A DNA stretch of 64,000 bases from Nitrospirota bacterium (GCA_021789555.1 JAJYJK010000005.1:1-64000); one strand, 5' to 3'; numbered from the stretch's first letter, positions 1 to 8,292 are shown. Notes: generated by a model from the sequence alone, not told the origin. Made by a program: numbers and translations.

Positions 1-1
1 C

Positions 2-100
2 CTGGTGAAGAAGATAGAAGGGGATTTTTTTAACGTGGTCGGCCTTCCGCTCGGCGCATTGCTCATGACACTGAAGAAATTCGGCATACGGACCTTATAA
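2..100 (+). CDS. maf: Maf family nucleotide pyrophosphatase, C-terminal fragment
   Basis: Partial gene cut by the window edge; only the last 32 residues and the stop are visible. The reading frame gives KIEGDFFNVVGLPL followed by a Leu-rich tail, which matches the conserved C-terminal motif of Maf/YhdE proteins (KIEGxxxNVxGLPL). Maf proteins hydrolyse non-canonical or modified nucleoside triphosphates in the cytoplasm. The TAA stop falls inside a 15-bp tandem duplication. The catalytic N-terminal part is outside the window, so activity cannot be judged. Confidence 0.8.
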   Translation: MVKKIEGDFFNVVGLPLGALLMTLKKFGIRTL

Positions 101-127
101 GTCTCATCTGAATAAGTCTCATCTGAA
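98..127. repeat. 15-bp perfect tandem duplication over the maf stop codon
   Basis: TAAGTCTCATCTGAA occurs twice head to tail (98-112 and 113-127). The first copy begins with the maf stop codon. It looks like a replication-slippage duplication; no function is evident. Confidence 0.85.
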
Positions 128-194
128 ATCCCGCTCAAGGGTCAGTTAAGCGGGCATGCCGGCGGACACCGCGGCGCGGCGGCAGGGCCTAAAA

Positions 195-914
195 TTAAAA
201 TGCCTTCATCCCGATAGAATAGGCGTCTTTGTCCACCCGGATATTCAGGGCGAGCCCCTTTAGGGAAAGCTTGTAGGCTGAGGGCAGCGGGGCCGCCTGC
301 CAGTCTACGCCTTCAAGGAGGGTTTTCAGCTCGCCCGATTCCGAGGACACTTTTACGGCCGAGAGTTTGCCGTCCGGGCCGTAGGATAAAATAACGCTGG
401 CCGCCGGCCAGTCAGGCCCGCCGCCGTCTTCCTTTTTTATCTTTCCCGCTATGAGCGTTTTTAGCGTCGCACTCAGGTTGTTTAGAAACATGGTTTCCGG
501 TGGCAACGGAAGCCAAGGGTTCGTCCTTACGTAAAGGGGCATCCACATCCGCATGGGCGGGTGCATCCGCATATTTTGAAACGGCGCGTTTTTGCCCGCC
601 GCCGCCTGGGGAGATTTAACCTGCGGGGCCTGAGTTTGCGGCTGCGCGGCCGCCCCGGCATTTGCTTGCAAAGGGGAGGGCGTTGGGGCCGTTTTTTTAT
701 GGATGACGGTTTTTTTATGGATGATGACCGTGGCCTGCGCGGCGGCAGCCGGCATTATGGCAGGGGCCGCCTGCTCCAGGTTGACAATGAGCGGCCCGGG
801 GGTAAACGCGCCGCCCTGGGGGACGGCCCTGTTGCTTGCCGCAATTATGGCGCTTATAAGGAGCAGGTGCAGGGCTATGGACCAGGGGAGGGTTTTCGCC
901 ATGGTCATTTTCAT
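195..914 (-). CDS. TonB-like energy transducer family protein
   Basis: 239 aa. An N-terminal membrane anchor (about residues 9-28, LPWSIALHLLLISAIIAAS) is followed by a Pro/Ala/Gln-rich periplasmic linker (about 50-110), containing the duplicated segment VIIHKKTVIHKKT. A C-terminal region (about 145-230) has a TonB_C-like pattern, ending in LALNIRV. This is the general build of TonB or TolA proteins, which transmit energy or tether the inner membrane to outer-membrane partners. No ExbB/ExbD genes are nearby. The start has a good ribosome site (GGGAGGAGCG). The C-terminal domain is divergent, so the partner is unknown. Confidence 0.55.
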   Translation of the reverse strand: MKMTMAKTLPWSIALHLLLISAIIAASNRAVPQGGAFTPGPLIVNLEQAAPAIMPAAAAQATVIIHKKTVIHKKTAPTPSPLQANAGAAAQPQTQAPQVKSPQAAAGKNAPFQNMRMHPPMRMWMPLYVRTNPWLPLPPETMFLNNLSATLKTLIAGKIKKEDGGGPDWPAASVILSYGPDGKLSAVKVSSESGELKTLLEGVDWQAAPLPSAYKLSLKGLALNIRVDKDAYSIGMKAF

Positions 915-954
915 TATCGCTCCTCCCTCTCCCTTATACGTCCTTTAATAATTT

Positions 955-989
955 GCAAAAAGGGGCATGGCTGACAGCCATGCCCCTTT
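955..989 (-). terminator. Rho-independent terminator after the secreted-protein gene
   Basis: A perfect 14-bp stem (AAAGGGGCATGGCT with its complement) closes a 3-nt loop. On the minus strand it is followed by a T run, 15 nt after the stop of the large secreted protein. It separates that gene from the TonB-like gene, which has its own ribosome site. Confidence 0.85.
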
Positions 990-1004
990 CGCGTTTTCAG
1001 GCGA

Positions 1005-2960
1005 TTACATTTGAGGAGGCGACATCAGCTCCATAATCGCTTTTTTCTGGTCTTTGCTTATTTTGGTGGTTCCGTCAGTCGTCCCCGAGATGTTTCCCGC
1101 TATTATGCCGTCAAGGGCGTTGTCGAAGGCCTGCTGGGCTGCCATCTGCGCGTCCTGCTGTGTCTTTATTTGAAGAGGCGTCATGCCGCCGCCCTGTTGA
1201 GGCATCGCGTCCTGCATAATGCTCTGCTCTATCCAGATGTCCTCCTGGATGGCAAACATCACCCAGTACGGGGAAGGGTTCTGCCGGCAGTTTTGCTGTT
1301 CGCCGGTCAGAGGCGACTGGCCGAAACAAGACCGCTCGGGTATCCATATCCCGCCTCCGCTGTCAGCGCTACAATCGTTTTTATTGAAATAGTTGCAGGT
1401 GTTAGAACCGGAGTCCCAATTCCCGGGAGGAGAAACGCATGTGCTTTTGGTTTGTGTAACGCCGTTGCAGAAGCCCATCCACTGGCCGGCATCGTATTGC
1501 TGGCTGTCAGGGATTGTTGCGGTGTCCCTGGTGTAGCTCATGCCGCCGCCTGCCTCTTTTATCTTCGAGGCCCAATCGGACAGGATGACCATGTTTATGG
1601 GCCAGTTGGTCTGTGTCCCGCTTGGACCATAGTATTTGAACAGGCCCCACTGGTGGTCCATGTTTGCAAGCACCGTGGTGCAAATAGTTGACGCACCCTG
1701 GTTCGTCGGATCAGGCATATTCTGGATTGTCCCGTTGCCAAGCGCCGTGCAGATGTTTTTTATCATGTTGTAAGGATCGGTAATACCGTCGTAATTCCCA
1801 TTCGTAGCAATCCCGATCCTGGCATCGCTTACCGCTATTCCGTTGGTCTGGAAGTCGTTGAAGGCGGTCTGCGTCGCGTTGTCCATATCGGCCTGCGCCG
1901 CATTCATAATGGCTGTGGATGCGGGCACTCCGTTAATGAAAGCGGTCTGGTTGAATTTTTCCATGGCGGCGTCAACCGCGTTTGCAAGCGCGGTCGCCGC
2001 GGTCTGGAACTGCTGTACGTCCGCGCTTGTACCGCCAAGGAGGCTCATGGCATTCTCATACTTCTGTATTTCCACCTGCACCCTCAGTTTATCCAGCCCG
2101 GTGCCTATGTTGGACTGGACCTCCTGTACGGTTTCGGGAGCAAGGCCGTTTGCAGGGTCCATAAGGTCCGGCAACACGATGCTGCCCATGGCGTCGATGG
2201 CCTCCATTATCCAGCCCGCGTGAATGCCGGTGTCCGTGGGGGCATGGGTCGCCTGCACCAGGTTGCCCAGTATCACGGAGGCCGCCTTGCCCATGGCTTG
2301 CTGCGCCGTGGAACTGCTTGTTGCGTCCACGGAATCCTTTATGAGCTTGGAATAGCCGGCGTTGGGATCAGCAAGATCCTTGACGATGTTTTTGCGGTAC
2401 TCGCCAAGGGTTGTGGCGTTTACGATGTTGCTGTGGTTGGTCTCCAGGAAGTCGACGAAGCCGCCCGTGCCAGTTATCCCCAGCTCGGCATATTGCGCAA
2501 CCTTGGCCAGGTCGGCGGCGCTAATGCCTGTGGTGCGCACCATCGTGAGGCCGAAGAGAGCAAGGATGGGATCGTCGGTGCCCGCGGCCTTGAAGGCGGC
2601 CTCCAGGGCGGTGGCCTGCGCGTTCGTGACGCTGGAGAGGCCAAGGGGCATCGTCGTGCCCGCGTTCGGGCACGGGACCACCGACTCCAGATCAACCGTA
2701 TTGGGATTGACCGAAGTGTTGGTGGCCTTCACGACCATGAAATTGCAGCTTGTGTTGTCCGGGACCCCGGAGAGCGAAAAGGTGATGAGGCCGGTTGAGT
2801 CGGCTGTCGCCGTTGTGGAATAGCTGGCGGCCCCCACCGTGCCGTTTGATTGGACAACACTGAAGCTCACCGTATAGTTGTCACCGGCGGTCAGCGCAAA
2901 GGCGCTGCCGCAGAAGGCAAAGACGCTTAAAATTACCGTTATCCAGACAGACTTTCTCAT
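1005..2960 (-). CDS. Large secreted protein of unknown function
   Basis: About 651 aa from the chosen ATG. The start is set by a clean signal peptide (MRKSVWITVILSVFAFCGSAFA) and an AGGAG site 8 nt upstream; the longer ORF in the track is not plausible. An alternative ATG at 2990 overlaps the stop of the upstream lipoprotein gene (ATGA-type overlap) and would only lengthen the n-region. After a beta-rich opening (about residues 25-105), the protein is largely Ala/Gln-rich helix. It then has a Cys-containing stretch (about 500-590: CNGV, CVSPPG, CNYF, CSAD, CFGQ, CRQN) that probably forms disulfides. I recognise no family. Its partner appears to be the small lipoprotein directly upstream. Confidence 0.75.
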   Translation of the reverse strand: MRKSVWITVILSVFAFCGSAFALTAGDNYTVSFSVVQSNGTVGAASYSTTATADSTGLITFSLSGVPDNTSCNFMVVKATNTSVNPNTVDLESVVPCPNAGTTMPLGLSSVTNAQATALEAAFKAAGTDDPILALFGLTMVRTTGISAADLAKVAQYAELGITGTGGFVDFLETNHSNIVNATTLGEYRKNIVKDLADPNAGYSKLIKDSVDATSSSTAQQAMGKAASVILGNLVQATHAPTDTGIHAGWIMEAIDAMGSIVLPDLMDPANGLAPETVQEVQSNIGTGLDKLRVQVEIQKYENAMSLLGGTSADVQQFQTAATALANAVDAAMEKFNQTAFINGVPASTAIMNAAQADMDNATQTAFNDFQTNGIAVSDARIGIATNGNYDGITDPYNMIKNICTALGNGTIQNMPDPTNQGASTICTTVLANMDHQWGLFKYYGPSGTQTNWPINMVILSDWASKIKEAGGGMSYTRDTATIPDSQQYDAGQWMGFCNGVTQTKSTCVSPPGNWDSGSNTCNYFNKNDCSADSGGGIWIPERSCFGQSPLTGEQQNCRQNPSPYWVMFAIQEDIWIEQSIMQDAMPQQGGGMTPLQIKTQQDAQMAAQQAFDNALDGIIAGNISGTTDGTTKISKDQKKAIMELMSPPQM

Positions 2961-2986
2961 GAAATTCGCTCCTATTGCAGTGTTCA

Positions 2987-3121
2987 TCATTTGGCGCTCC
3001 CCACAACGCCCGTGCCGGTCCCGCTGCCGCTGGGGCTGCTGCTGCCGCCGCATCCGGATACAAATGCCAGCGCCAAAATAAGCAGCGCCATGCTTACCGC
3101 CGCAACAAATTTCCTCATCAT
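2987..3121 (-). CDS. Small Ser/Gly-rich lipoprotein (44 aa)
   Basis: Not in the ORF track because it is short. It starts MMRKFVAAVSMALLILALAFVSGC: a lysine/arginine n-region, hydrophobic core and clear lipobox (FVSGC), then GGSSSPSGSGTGTG to the stop. A very strong ribosome site (GGAGGAGG) lies 7 nt upstream. Its TGA overlaps an ATG of the downstream secreted-protein frame, suggesting translational coupling. The mature peptide is only about 20 residues, so it may act as a membrane-tethered tag or leader-like lipopeptide. The function is unknown. Confidence 0.75.
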   Translation of the reverse strand: MMRKFVAAVSMALLILALAFVSGCGGSSSPSGSGTGTGVVGSAK

Positions 3122-3357
3122 GTCTTTTCCTCCTCCTTTTTCCCGGCCCCACGAATTTGACAATTGCGCGGAATCCAGTGCCTATTTTCCCCTTACATCG
3201 GCATCCCGAGGGAAAATCTTTAAAATGCGCCCGGAAAAAATCGTCCACCGCGGGATTTTCCACGGCCAAGGGAGGGGCAAAATTCAGGGTTGGGAGGAGG
3301 TGAATAAAGGATTGTCCGAGGATTGGTTAAGGGGTTTTTGAGAGGGTGGAACGAATT

Positions 3358-4338
3358 TCAGAACCAGGACAGGGCTTCTTTCACCATGCCCATGGTCTCT
3401 TTGGCCGAGGCGCCGGCCTTCCTTGAGCCCTCGACTGCGATCTCCCTGAGATAAGCCGGGTTTTCCATGAGCGCCCGGCGTTTTTCCCAGATGGGCCCAA
3501 GCACGGCAAGGACATTTTTTATGAGCACTTTTTTGCAGTCGATGCAGCCGATGCCCGCGCTTAGGCATCCCTTGACCACCCAGTCCTGCTCGTCAGAAGC
3601 CGAGAAGACCTTGTGCAGGTGGTAGACGGGGCAGAGCTCCGGGTTGCCGGGGTCGGTGCGGAGCTTCCGGGCCGGATCGGTCATCATCGTCCTTATCTTC
3701 TGTTGCACTTCTTGGGGGGAATCGCTTAAGTAGACGGCGTTTCCGTAGCTCTTGCTCATCTTCCTGCCGTCGACGCCCGGCACCTTCGGGTACTGGGTCA
3801 GCAGCGCCTCCGGCTCGGGCAGGACCTCGCCGTAGAAGTGGTTGAACCTGCGCGCGATCTCCCTGGTTATTTCGAGGTGCGGCAACTGGTCGGCGCCCAC
3901 CGGGACAAGGTTCGCCCTGTACAGGAGGATGTCCGCCGATTGCAGGACGGGGTATCCGAGGAAACCGTAGGTGGAGAGGTCCCTGTCGGTTATCTCCTCC
4001 TTTTTTTCCTTGTATGTGGGCACCCGCTCCAGCCATCCAAGCGGGGTTATCATCGACAGTATCAGGTGCAGCTCGGCATGTTCGGGCACCATCGACTGGA
4101 CGAAGATAGTGCATTTTTCGGGATCGAGGCCCGCGGCGAGAAAATTCACGAGCAGGTCAATAGTGCTTTGATTTATCGCGCGCGGGTTTTCGTACCCGGA
4201 GGTAAGGGCGTGCCAGTCTGCGACGAAGTAGTAGCACGAATAGGAGTCCTGCAGCCGCACCCAGTTCTGGAGCGCCCCGACGAGGTTGCCGAGATGGAGC
4301 CTGCCGCTTGCCTGCACCCCGCTTAAGATGCGTTTCAT
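3358..4338 (-). CDS. trpS: Tryptophanyl-tRNA synthetase
   Basis: 326 aa, the usual bacterial TrpRS length. The protein charges tRNA-Trp with tryptophan at the expense of ATP. The class I signatures are present: an HIGH-like motif near the N-terminus (GRLHLGN, about residues 12-18) and a KMSKS loop (GRKMSKSYGN, about 191-200). The start codon overlaps the last bases of the upstream protease gene (4 bp), so the two are co-transcribed and probably translationally coupled. This pairing of a site-2 protease gene with trpS is seen in many bacteria. Confidence 0.97.
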   Translation of the reverse strand: MKRILSGVQASGRLHLGNLVGALQNWVRLQDSYSCYYFVADWHALTSGYENPRAINQSTIDLLVNFLAAGLDPEKCTIFVQSMVPEHAELHLILSMITPLGWLERVPTYKEKKEEITDRDLSTYGFLGYPVLQSADILLYRANLVPVGADQLPHLEITREIARRFNHFYGEVLPEPEALLTQYPKVPGVDGRKMSKSYGNAVYLSDSPQEVQQKIRTMMTDPARKLRTDPGNPELCPVYHLHKVFSASDEQDWVVKGCLSAGIGCIDCKKVLIKNVLAVLGPIWEKRRALMENPAYLREIAVEGSRKAGASAKETMGMVKEALSWF

Positions 4339-5021
4339 ATTCCGAGCCCGCCTTTCGTGAAGATGTCCACGACCGCCCTCAGGAGCGCCATCACCGGGTC
4401 GATGAAATAGGAGGCGATGCCGGTCATGATAAGGACGAGGACTATTATGAAGCCGTAGCGCTCCAGTTTTTCAAGCGCGTAGGCCTGCCTGGGGGGCAAC
4501 ACCCCGGCCAGCACCCTTCCGCCGTCCAGGGGGGGGATGGGTATCAGATTAAAGGAGGCCAGGAGGAGATTTATCCATACCCCCAGTTTCAGCATCGCCC
4601 CGATGGGCGAGAGGACCCGGAAGACGAACGCGGGATTTACCGTGCCCGCCAGGGGCACGAGCACCCAGGTGAGCAGGACCCCGCATATGATGGCCATTAG
4701 GAGGTTTACCGCCGGCCCGGCCAGCGCGCTCAGGGCCATCCCTTTCCTTGGGTTTTTGAAATTGTAAGGGTTTATCGGGACGGGTTTGGCATAGCCGAAG
4801 ACGAACTGCCCCCTGGTAAATACCAGCAGCGCAAGCGGCATGAGGACGGTGCCTATGGGGTCTATGTGGGCAATCGGGTTCAAGGTGAGACGCCCCATGG
4901 CCTTCGCCGTATTGTCGCCCTGCAGGTAGGCGGCAAACCCGTGCGCCACCTCGTGAAAGGTGACGGCTATCAGTATCGGCACAACCGATACGGCTATCTG
5001 TCTTAGTATGCTGTCCATCAT
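4335..5021 (-). CDS. Site-2 protease family (M50) membrane metalloprotease
   Basis: 228 aa, polytopic. The zinc-binding HExxH motif is in the first transmembrane helix (FHEVAHG, about residues 22-28). The third zinc-ligand motif appears as NLIPIPPLDGG (about 157-167), matching the NxxPxxxLDG pattern of S2P enzymes. These proteases cleave substrates within the membrane. This compact form lacks PDZ and CBS domains, so it is the small housekeeping type rather than RseP. It overlaps trpS by 4 bp. The substrate is unknown. Confidence 0.9.
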   Translation of the reverse strand: MMDSILRQIAVSVVPILIAVTFHEVAHGFAAYLQGDNTAKAMGRLTLNPIAHIDPIGTVLMPLALLVFTRGQFVFGYAKPVPINPYNFKNPRKGMALSALAGPAVNLLMAIICGVLLTWVLVPLAGTVNPAFVFRVLSPIGAMLKLGVWINLLLASFNLIPIPPLDGGRVLAGVLPPRQAYALEKLERYGFIIVLVLIMTGIASYFIDPVMALLRAVVDIFTKGGLGI

Positions 5022-5136
5022 GTGAGAGACGCGGATCTAATTGTTGCTTCACAGGCCGCGAACCTAAGTTTAACATACGGATGCGCGGAAATGGTCCGCG
5101 GCGAGGCCGATCCGTCCCGAATTGGAGATGGCCTTC

Positions 5137-6801
5137 TCAGACGGGGTTCAGCACCTTGTCTATGACGGTCCTCGCCACGACGAGGGGGTCTATGAAGGAG
5201 CTGTCCATGTCCTGTTCGAGGTCCCTCTTGTTCGACAGATAGGTGATCCTGTCCTGCATCCGGTCCCGCAGGAACCCCATATAGGCCTGGTCCCTGGGCG
5301 GCTTGTATTTCTTGTCGTAGTCCGGGCCGAAGAGGTCGTTGCCGTTTTTGGGAATGGAGAGGCCGGAGAAGCGCTTCCAGTCCCGCCAGTCGATGTTGCC
5401 GCGCACAAGCTCCGTCATTATCTTCAGGGAGAGCTCCTTGGGGATGTCCACCAGGTCGCCCGGAAGCCCGAAGGCGTGGGTGTTCATGATATAGCACTCG
5501 CAGCCCGCCTTGAAGAGCTTCATGAACTGCTGGCAGTCGAGGATAAGGGGGTGCACCCGGAAGGGGTTTGCGAAGGGCTCGATGACGAGCCTGTTCAGCT
5601 CTTTGGAGTCCACGTTCTCCACCCCTTTCGCCCTCATCGTGGAGAGCGAGGCCCCCATCGAGACGGCGAGCCCGGCGGAATTCACCCGGCAGATCGGCGG
5701 GAGGCTCGTGTCCTTCTGGAGCCATATGACTTTGCCCGGCGCGGCGCAGAAATCGGCGTGGTTGAACATGTCGCGGGATTTTATGCACCTGCCGTTGTCG
5801 TTTCTTATGTCCTCGGCTATTATTTTTCTCTCGCCATCGGGCGTTTCGAGGACGGCCACGTTCTGGGCCGAATAGAAATAGCTGATAATGGGGTCGTTGA
5901 ATTTGACCGCATCGGTCTTGTCGAAGAGGGAGGGCTCCAACGCCGTCGAGAGGTTGTTTTCGAAATCTATGAGGAAGGCGTCGTCGTGGACGACCGTCAC
6001 GCGCTCATCGGCCCTTAGCGTGCCATCGTGGTCCAGGCTGTTGGTGATGGATGACTTGCCCGAGCCCGAAAGCCCGAAGACCGCGACGGGGGGGTTGTCG
6101 CCTATCGTCTTTATGCCGCCGTGGCAGGCGACCATATTGTGGCGCACCCCGACCGTCCAGGCGAGGGTGAGCGTGCCTTTTTTCCTCTCTCCGAAGTACC
6201 TCATCCCGAGGATGGCGATGCAGTTTTCGCGCTCGTCGATGAGGACCAGGCCGCTTGGATATTCCGGGTGCCGCCAGCCGGGGTCCGCCGCCACCAGTAT
6301 GTCGGGCTCATTGAGGACTTTCGATTTCCTGAACATTGTCGCCCAGGGCTCCATGAAGGGCGTAAAATTCAGGCCCCAGTCGAGCATGTTTTTGGCGTCG
6401 GTCTCGGGGCAAAGGAAGTGGGCCTTTATCATGAAGCTGGGGTGCAGTCCCACTATGCCCTCGAGCCACAGGGCGGGACGCCGGTTTAGATTGTACATCG
6501 CCTCCAGCAGGACGCCGTGCAGCTTTTCGCGCTCCTCTTTTGAAAGCTCCCGGACGAGCTTTCTGGCCTTCGCGGTCCGGCCGACGACCCCGCCGTCGTT
6601 TGAAATGAGCACCTTTGCGTCCTGCGGCAGACCGAACTGTTCGGGTTTGTACATGGGCTCGGTCGTGACGATCACCTCCGGCTGCCGGAGCGAAAGCCCG
6701 TAGAGCTCCGCCATCGTCGTCTTTCTCACTGAGTTTGCCAGAAAGGCGGACTCTATCACCGCCCTCCACGCCGCTAATGGTATCTTCTGGAAAGTTGCCA
6801 T
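5137..6801 (-). CDS. pckA: Divergent ATP-type phosphoenolpyruvate carboxykinase family protein
   Basis: 554 aa from the ATG preceded by GGAGG; the track start is a TTG four codons upstream. The P-loop GLSGSGKSSIT matches the kinase-1a motif GLSGTGKTTLS of ATP-dependent PEPCK. Other family landmarks align: YFGERKKG (E. coli YGGEMKKG), ACHGG in place of HCSAN, VHDDAF in place of GDDEHG, LPPICR for LPPVSR and IMNTHAFG for LVNTGWNG. Lys, His and Asp positions corresponding to metal ligands seem kept. The enzyme would interconvert oxaloacetate and PEP in the cytoplasm. It is clearly far from classical PckA, so a changed nucleotide or substrate preference is possible. Confidence 0.75.
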   Translation of the reverse strand: MATFQKIPLAAWRAVIESAFLANSVRKTTMAELYGLSLRQPEVIVTTEPMYKPEQFGLPQDAKVLISNDGGVVGRTAKARKLVRELSKEEREKLHGVLLEAMYNLNRRPALWLEGIVGLHPSFMIKAHFLCPETDAKNMLDWGLNFTPFMEPWATMFRKSKVLNEPDILVAADPGWRHPEYPSGLVLIDERENCIAILGMRYFGERKKGTLTLAWTVGVRHNMVACHGGIKTIGDNPPVAVFGLSGSGKSSITNSLDHDGTLRADERVTVVHDDAFLIDFENNLSTALEPSLFDKTDAVKFNDPIISYFYSAQNVAVLETPDGERKIIAEDIRNDNGRCIKSRDMFNHADFCAAPGKVIWLQKDTSLPPICRVNSAGLAVSMGASLSTMRAKGVENVDSKELNRLVIEPFANPFRVHPLILDCQQFMKLFKAGCECYIMNTHAFGLPGDLVDIPKELSLKIMTELVRGNIDWRDWKRFSGLSIPKNGNDLFGPDYDKKYKPPRDQAYMGFLRDRMQDRITYLSNKRDLEQDMDSSFIDPLVVARTVIDKVLNPV

Positions 6802-7004
6802 CTGGTCCTCCAATAGATCGATAATGTATTTTCAACAAAAAAATCAAAAATGTCAATTTTCATTCCAAAAATTTTCACTTGGAACGGTTTTTTGGGGGTC
6901 GAAAGGGCAAAAATGAAAAATTTTTTCAAAAATGGAGCTTGAAAATGAAAAAAATCGTTTATAAAGTTTTTTGTTTCTAAAGGGGATTTGATATAATCAG
7001 ACAG
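6802..7004. other. AT-rich divergent promoter region
   Basis: About 200 bp between pckA and the DsrE-like genes, much richer in A and T than its surroundings, with A- and T-tracts (6830-6975). It must hold promoters for both directions. TATAAT at 6992-6997 ends 7 nt before the ATG at 7005. No clear -35 consensus was found on either side. Confidence 0.5.
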
Positions 7005-7298
7005 ATGAAACTGGGTGTTCTGATAACGGACCGCGTCTTCGGGGGGATGGTTGTGCCGATACTTAAGGCTGCCCTCGGGAGGGGGGACGAGGTGAGCGTG
7101 TTTCTCATGGACGACGGCTGTTTCATGGCGGCGGACGAGGAGTTCATGAAGGCCGCGGGGCGGGGGGGCATCAAGGTCAGCATGTGCGATCTGAACCGCG
7201 GCCAGAGGAACCTGGAGCTGCCGGGAGGGATACAGGCGGGAAGCCAGTACGACAACATAGCGATGGTGCGCTGGTGCGACCGTCTGCTGGTCTTTTGA
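7005..7298 (+). CDS. Small DsrE/DsrF-like protein (sulfur-carrier type)
   Basis: 97 aa. The pattern MKLGVLITDRVFGGMVVPILKAALGRGDEVSVFLMDDG resembles the Rossmann-like DsrE/F fold (TusD/TusC family): a first beta strand, a helix, then a strand ending in a DG motif. Cys residues lie where a persulfide carrier could use them (DDGCFMA, VSMCDLN, VRWCDRL). It is the first of three tiny consecutive genes of the same general type. A TATAAT ends 7 nt before the ATG and there is no near Shine-Dalgarno, so the mRNA may be leaderless. The assignment rests on fold pattern only. Confidence 0.6.
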   Translation: MKLGVLITDRVFGGMVVPILKAALGRGDEVSVFLMDDGCFMAADEEFMKAAGRGGIKVSMCDLNRGQRNLELPGGIQAGSQYDNIAMVRWCDRLLVF

Positions 7299-7319
7299 AC
7301 CCGCTTGTTTTTTAAAGAT

Positions 7320-7598
7320 ATGGGCAAAAACAAAAAAAAGATAGCGGTATTGGTGAGGCAGCGGACGGCTGAGGCCCTCAGGATGGCCCTGGGACTGACC
7401 TTATTGGACGACATGATAGACGTCTATCTGACGGGGCCGGCCCCGGGGCAAGACGAGCAGGACCGGATGAGCATCGAGATGCTCCGGGCGATGGGGGCGG
7501 GGCTCTATTGCCTCTGCGAGGCAGATGAGTTCACGCGGGTAAGCGAGGAGGCCATGCCGCAAAGACTTCTGGATTACGATGTCGTGATCGCCTACTAG
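7320..7598 (+). CDS. Small DsrE-like protein
   Basis: 92 aa starting at the ATG MGKNKKKIAVLV; the track begins five codons upstream at a TTG. It has a DsrE-like alternation: strand KIAVLV, helix with ALRMALGLTLLDD, strand IDVYLTG, then GAGLYCLCEADEF and a final strand DYDVVIAY. Two Cys occur in LYCLCEA. It follows the first DsrE-like gene by 21 bp and is 2 bp from the next gene, so all three are probably one operon. The role is likely protein-bound sulfur or electron handling, by analogy with TusBCD/DsrEFH only. Confidence 0.6.
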   Translation: MGKNKKKIAVLVRQRTAEALRMALGLTLLDDMIDVYLTGPAPGQDEQDRMSIEMLRAMGAGLYCLCEADEFTRVSEEAMPQRLLDYDVVIAY

Positions 7599-7600
7599 AG

Positions 7601-7768
7601 ATGAAGATAGTCCATGTGCTGAAGACGGAGCCCGGGGCGTTTGTGAGAAAGGTCATAGAGGCCCACATGAGGGAAAACGAGGTAAGGGTCTTCGAGCTTT
7701 ATAAAGGGTTCGACCCGTATGAGCTTTTGCGCGCCGTCGAGGGGGCGGAAAAGGTTTTTTGCTGGTAG
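7601..7768 (+). CDS. Very small DsrH/TusB-like protein (55 aa)
   Basis: Too short for the ORF track. It reads MKIVHVLKTEPGAFVRKVIEAHMRENEVRVFELYKG and ends AEKVFCW. The strand-helix-strand order and a Cys next to the C-terminus recall DsrH/TusB, the smallest partner of the DsrEFH and TusBCD complexes, though it is shorter than known members. The start follows the previous stop by 2 bp. It runs convergently into the rubrerythrin gene with a 4-bp gap. Family membership is inference; the ORF itself is well supported by spacing and codon pattern. Confidence 0.55.
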   Translation: MKIVHVLKTEPGAFVRKVIEAHMRENEVRVFELYKGFDPYELLRAVEGAEKVFCW

Positions 7769-7772
7769 CCCC

Positions 7773-8276
7773 TTACGCCCAGGGTGTGCCGCCGTCCACG
7801 ATGCTGTGTTCCTCCCACATGAACCAGTTGCCCGAGTCGGCAAGGAACTGGTAGGTGTTTGAAAATATGGCGTAGTGCTCTTGCTCCTCTTTTACGAGCC
7901 TTTCATAGATGGTCTTTTCGCGTGCGTCTGCGGCCTGCCGCGCGGCCTTTTCGTAAAAGTCCACGCTCTCCTTCTCCATCCTCATCGCGATTTCGAGGGC
8001 CTGGGTCTCGTCCGTCGTTGCCGCCACGCGGCCCAGCATCAGCTCGCGGTTTTCCTCAAAGACCGTTTTTATATTCCTCATCGGGCTTGTATCTTCGAGG
8101 GGCTCGATATCCATGCCGGAGAAGATGCATTTAAGGATCTCCAGATGCCTTCTTTCATCCTCGATTATGGAGAGGAACATTTTTTGGCCCACCGGGTTAC
8201 TCGTCTTTTGCGCGGCCTCCGCGTAGAAATCAATGGCGTCGGTCTCGGTCTTCATCGCTAGCTCCACGACTTTCAT
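7773..8276 (-). CDS. Rubrerythrin-like di-iron protein without rubredoxin domain
   Basis: 167 aa from the ATG (MKVVELAMKTETDAIDFY); the track's longer N-terminus runs into the rubredoxin gene and is rejected. Two ferritin-like halves repeat: a Glu in KTETDAIDFY with EDERRHLEIL, and a Glu in RMEKESVDFY with KEEQEHYAIF. This gives the E...ExxH pairs that bind two irons. Rubrerythrins reduce hydrogen peroxide in anaerobes using electrons from rubredoxin. Here the C-terminal rubredoxin domain is absent and a separate rubredoxin gene lies 16 bp upstream, so the two presumably work as a pair. Confidence 0.9.
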   Translation of the reverse strand: MKVVELAMKTETDAIDFYAEAAQKTSNPVGQKMFLSIIEDERRHLEILKCIFSGMDIEPLEDTSPMRNIKTVFEENRELMLGRVAATTDETQALEIAMRMEKESVDFYEKAARQAADAREKTIYERLVKEEQEHYAIFSNTYQFLADSGNWFMWEEHSIVDGGTPWA

Positions 8277-8292
8277 CTCTTTCAACCTCGTC

